Made by a program: the position numbers and the translations under genes. A model generated the notes under the pieces. It did not search any database. It was not told the DNA's origin and saw only the letters and a list, made by a program, of their open reading frames with translations. A stretch of 8,097 nt of DNA from Candidatus Rifleibacteriota bacterium (GTDB lineage: Bacteria > Riflebacteria > Ozemobacteria > Ozemobacterales > Ozemobacteraceae). This document shows, one piece after another, positions 7,801 through 8,097 of the stretch (positions are counted from its first letter, which is position 1; every line of letters starts with the position of its first letter). Location of the stretch: assembly GCA_017526725.1 (NCBI GenBank), contig JAFXRA010000229.1, positions 1 through 8,097 on the forward strand, in the 5' to 3' direction.

Positions 7801-8097
7801 CTTCTGTTGTAATATCTGCAGCAGTAGTGAAGGTAAATTCAGCAAAGGGGTCTATAAGATTGCCTTTGAAGGTTTGAACTCCCTCGTCTAAGGTTACTGT
7901 ATAAGTTGTGTCTGGTTCTAAGGTGTAAGTTAATGCTACTTTGCTGTAACCTTCCTGCCATTCTATTAATGGTGTGAAGGCGATTTCAACGCCGTTTTTC
8001 TTGATTCTAACTGCTGCTCTAGCAACATTGTAGTTCAATACTCTGTCGCCGTAATCTATTATCAAAGTTGGTTTAATAATGGTTCTGTCATCGTGCA
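4832..8097 (-). CDS. Giant surface protein: tandem Big_5-like Ig repeats followed by GLUG repeats, N-terminus off-window
   Basis: The frame is open from the right edge to TAA at 4832-4834. The TTG at 8063-8065 is only a Leu codon inside the repeat: upstream codons read HDDRTIIKPT, matching the same repeat position in later units (LLPTLIIDF). About 1088 residues are visible. Numbered from that TTG, Ig-like domains of two alternating types cover 1-727. The first ends in IDPFxxFxFTT; the second carries TTPxxxxNVATSTKIxFTFSxxIxW and TLTLTP. A hinge GTGTERDPYLIYTASQLDNM (730-749) opens a GLUG region with GWLPIG, DGDGHTISGLSINRP and seven GGxxG-type motifs (815-990). The tail (991-1077) ends in GIPTLVDIP with no LPXTG or other recognisable sorting signal or membrane anchor. 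Family knowledge: Big_5 domains act as stalks, and GLUG repeats occur in surface and secreted bacterial proteins. A surface adhesin-like role is inferred; ligand and secretion route are not visible. Confidence 0.9.
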   Translation of the reverse strand, partial: HDDRTIIKPTLIIDYGDRVLNYNVARAAVRIKKNGVEIAFTPLIEWQEGYSKVALTYTLEPDTTYTVTLDEGVQTFKGNLIDPFAEFTFTTAADITTEVTTPDSSTGVATSSKIVFTFSDDIAWSGSAEDKQLFCFYRGLTNVTSTITSFDYATAARTLTLTPSSMFYNASYTVQLDDGLVNQITGQKVATCSFYFETGDGEHAVASVSFKAESMIEDKAILTPTIIIDYTKPVMNFSLANDNIKLYKGDTLVSGYSRQWNADKSKVNLVFSSPLAPNTEYTLKMINETKDYEGIVIDPFEDFVFTTIDNITASLTTPADLNNVASSTKLVITFSDSITWNQEEDADKVPLKLDGQDVDIRNYLYSDTDKTLTLTPKKPLIHNATYSLRINAWLKNNTTGQKVATTTFTFVTADGDHNQASIALATDSVVADKVILLPTLIIDFHKDLLNADVTKVKDAIKVYKGSTEVKTVYKTWEREYNKLKLTFSTNLESSQNYKVTMGEGIRDIEGIFIDPFDDFEFTTQDEIEFSLTTPAETENVATSTKIIFTFSSPIDWIDSYKNKFTFKIGDTVLDIESFTYDEDAHTLTLTPSEKLLYNTTYTIAVRAGIKNETTQQMTTKKTFEFTTMDGEHSSAILIVSEEDKVDGMFIVTPTFVVDFGKTVLDRNVAENAVELYKGTDEITTLTKTWLTAKRQLQISCDAMLSSKTEYKVTMKSGVKDSEGIEIEPFEEFIFTTTPNGTGTERDPYLIYTASQLDNMRKNLNAFYKLKKDLDIATSSYKSDNNLDDYGWLPIGKATSRFAGGLDGDGHTISGLSINRPTTDSVGLFGQIGDAKIKNIYMAEGIVIGEDSCGGLIGYAYNSEITNCCNESVKVKGVSHVGGISGEIYSVAASKLRNSATVTGSGNRTGGIVGWNNIYSTISSCFNDGTVTGATDHVGGIAGYNNAIINNSANSATISGYQYVGGIVGSNNASGKVNRCIAVGNMITGNLASVNVGGIGGYNDSSAKIMNSIITNNTAINGYPCNDNSQVVYNYDEGTNENCNYYFGSVNDLNTGIATRNKWTDNEFWDSQIWRVSAEGIPTLVDIP
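5096..5884 (-). repeat. GLUG repeat region (beta-solenoid-like) with seven GGxxG-type motifs
   Basis: Motifs VGLFG, GGLIG, VGGISG, TGGIVG, VGGIAG, VGGIVG and VGGIGG have their first motif glycine at residues 816, 843, 871, 899, 928, 954 and 986 (same numbering as the gene), so steps are 27, 28, 28, 29, 26 and 32. Between them lie short Asn/Cys/Ser segments such as ITNCCNES, ISSCFNDGTVTG and INNSANSATISG. Regular ~28-residue steps with Gly and Asn at turns fit a right-handed beta-solenoid; the fold is inferred from the family pattern. Confidence 0.85.
5885..8097 (-). repeat. Coding tandem repeat, ~215 residues per unit (two Ig-like domains)
   Basis: The invariant PTxIID[YF] / PTFVVDF Asp recurs at residues 4, 219, 433 and 648 (numbered from the TTG at 8065), a spacing of 215, 214 and 215 residues (645, 642 and 645 bp). 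Approximate halves are: A1 8097-7823, B1 7822-7454, A2 7453-7175, B2 7174-6812, A3 6811-6527, B3 6526-6170, A4 6169-5885. The A halves share xLYKG, a Trp, YxVTMxEGIxDxEGIxIDPF and FTT; the B halves share TTP, FTFS, W, TLTLTP and DGEH or DGDH. The copies have clearly diverged, so the array is old. It stops after a lone A half, where the GLUG region begins. Confidence 0.88.

Noticed and set aside
8063..8065. TTG as the start of the Ig/GLUG gene
   Set aside because: The frame stays open to the window edge and the upstream codons continue the repeat (IIKPT before LIIDY, as in the later units). The TTG is an internal leucine codon.

Overview
The window is 8.1 kb of bacterial DNA with three protein genes. 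All three end in TAA and read in the standard code. Hand counts on sampled lines give about 40% GC for the two large genes and about 20-27% for the small one. The mix of an envelope protease trap, a giant Ig-like/GLUG surface protein and a small protein with a pseudopilin-like cysteine/YNM/HG domain suggests a diderm, probably host- or community-associated, uncultured lineage. The small protein's domain recalls Riflebacteria/Ozemobacteria or Elusimicrobia-type genomes, but this lineage guess is weak and comes from remembered family patterns, not from a search.

Layout. Bases 1-3885 (+) hold the C-terminal ~1294 residues of a bacterial alpha-2-macroglobulin with an intact GCVEQ thioester motif; its start lies left of the window. 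Bases 4049-4621 (-) hold a small AT-rich gene for a 190-residue envelope protein with a hydrophobic segment at each end. Bases 4832-8097 (-) hold the C-terminal ~1088 residues of a large repeat protein: a ~215-residue tandem unit made of two Big_5-like (SbsA-type) Ig domains, then a GLUG beta-solenoid-like region. Its start lies right of the window. The A2M gene converges on the other two, which read in the same direction 210 bp apart.

The two spacers are structured. The convergent spacer (3886-4048) has a strong hairpin with T-runs on both sides, probably a bidirectional terminator. The spacer between the two minus-strand genes (4622-4831) has a ~79-nt imperfect inverted repeat with a GGGCT/AGCCC tip, resembling a REP/MITE-type element. 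Both hairpins are flanked on each side by patches of degenerate 7-bp tandem repeats. This 'heptad patch - hairpin - heptad patch' arrangement is the least expected signal in the window.

No direct working link between the three proteins can be shown. All look exported or envelope-associated: one would trap attacking proteases, one would extend from the surface and bind something, and one is an envelope protein of unknown function. No RNA gene, CRISPR array, transposase or confident promoter was seen.
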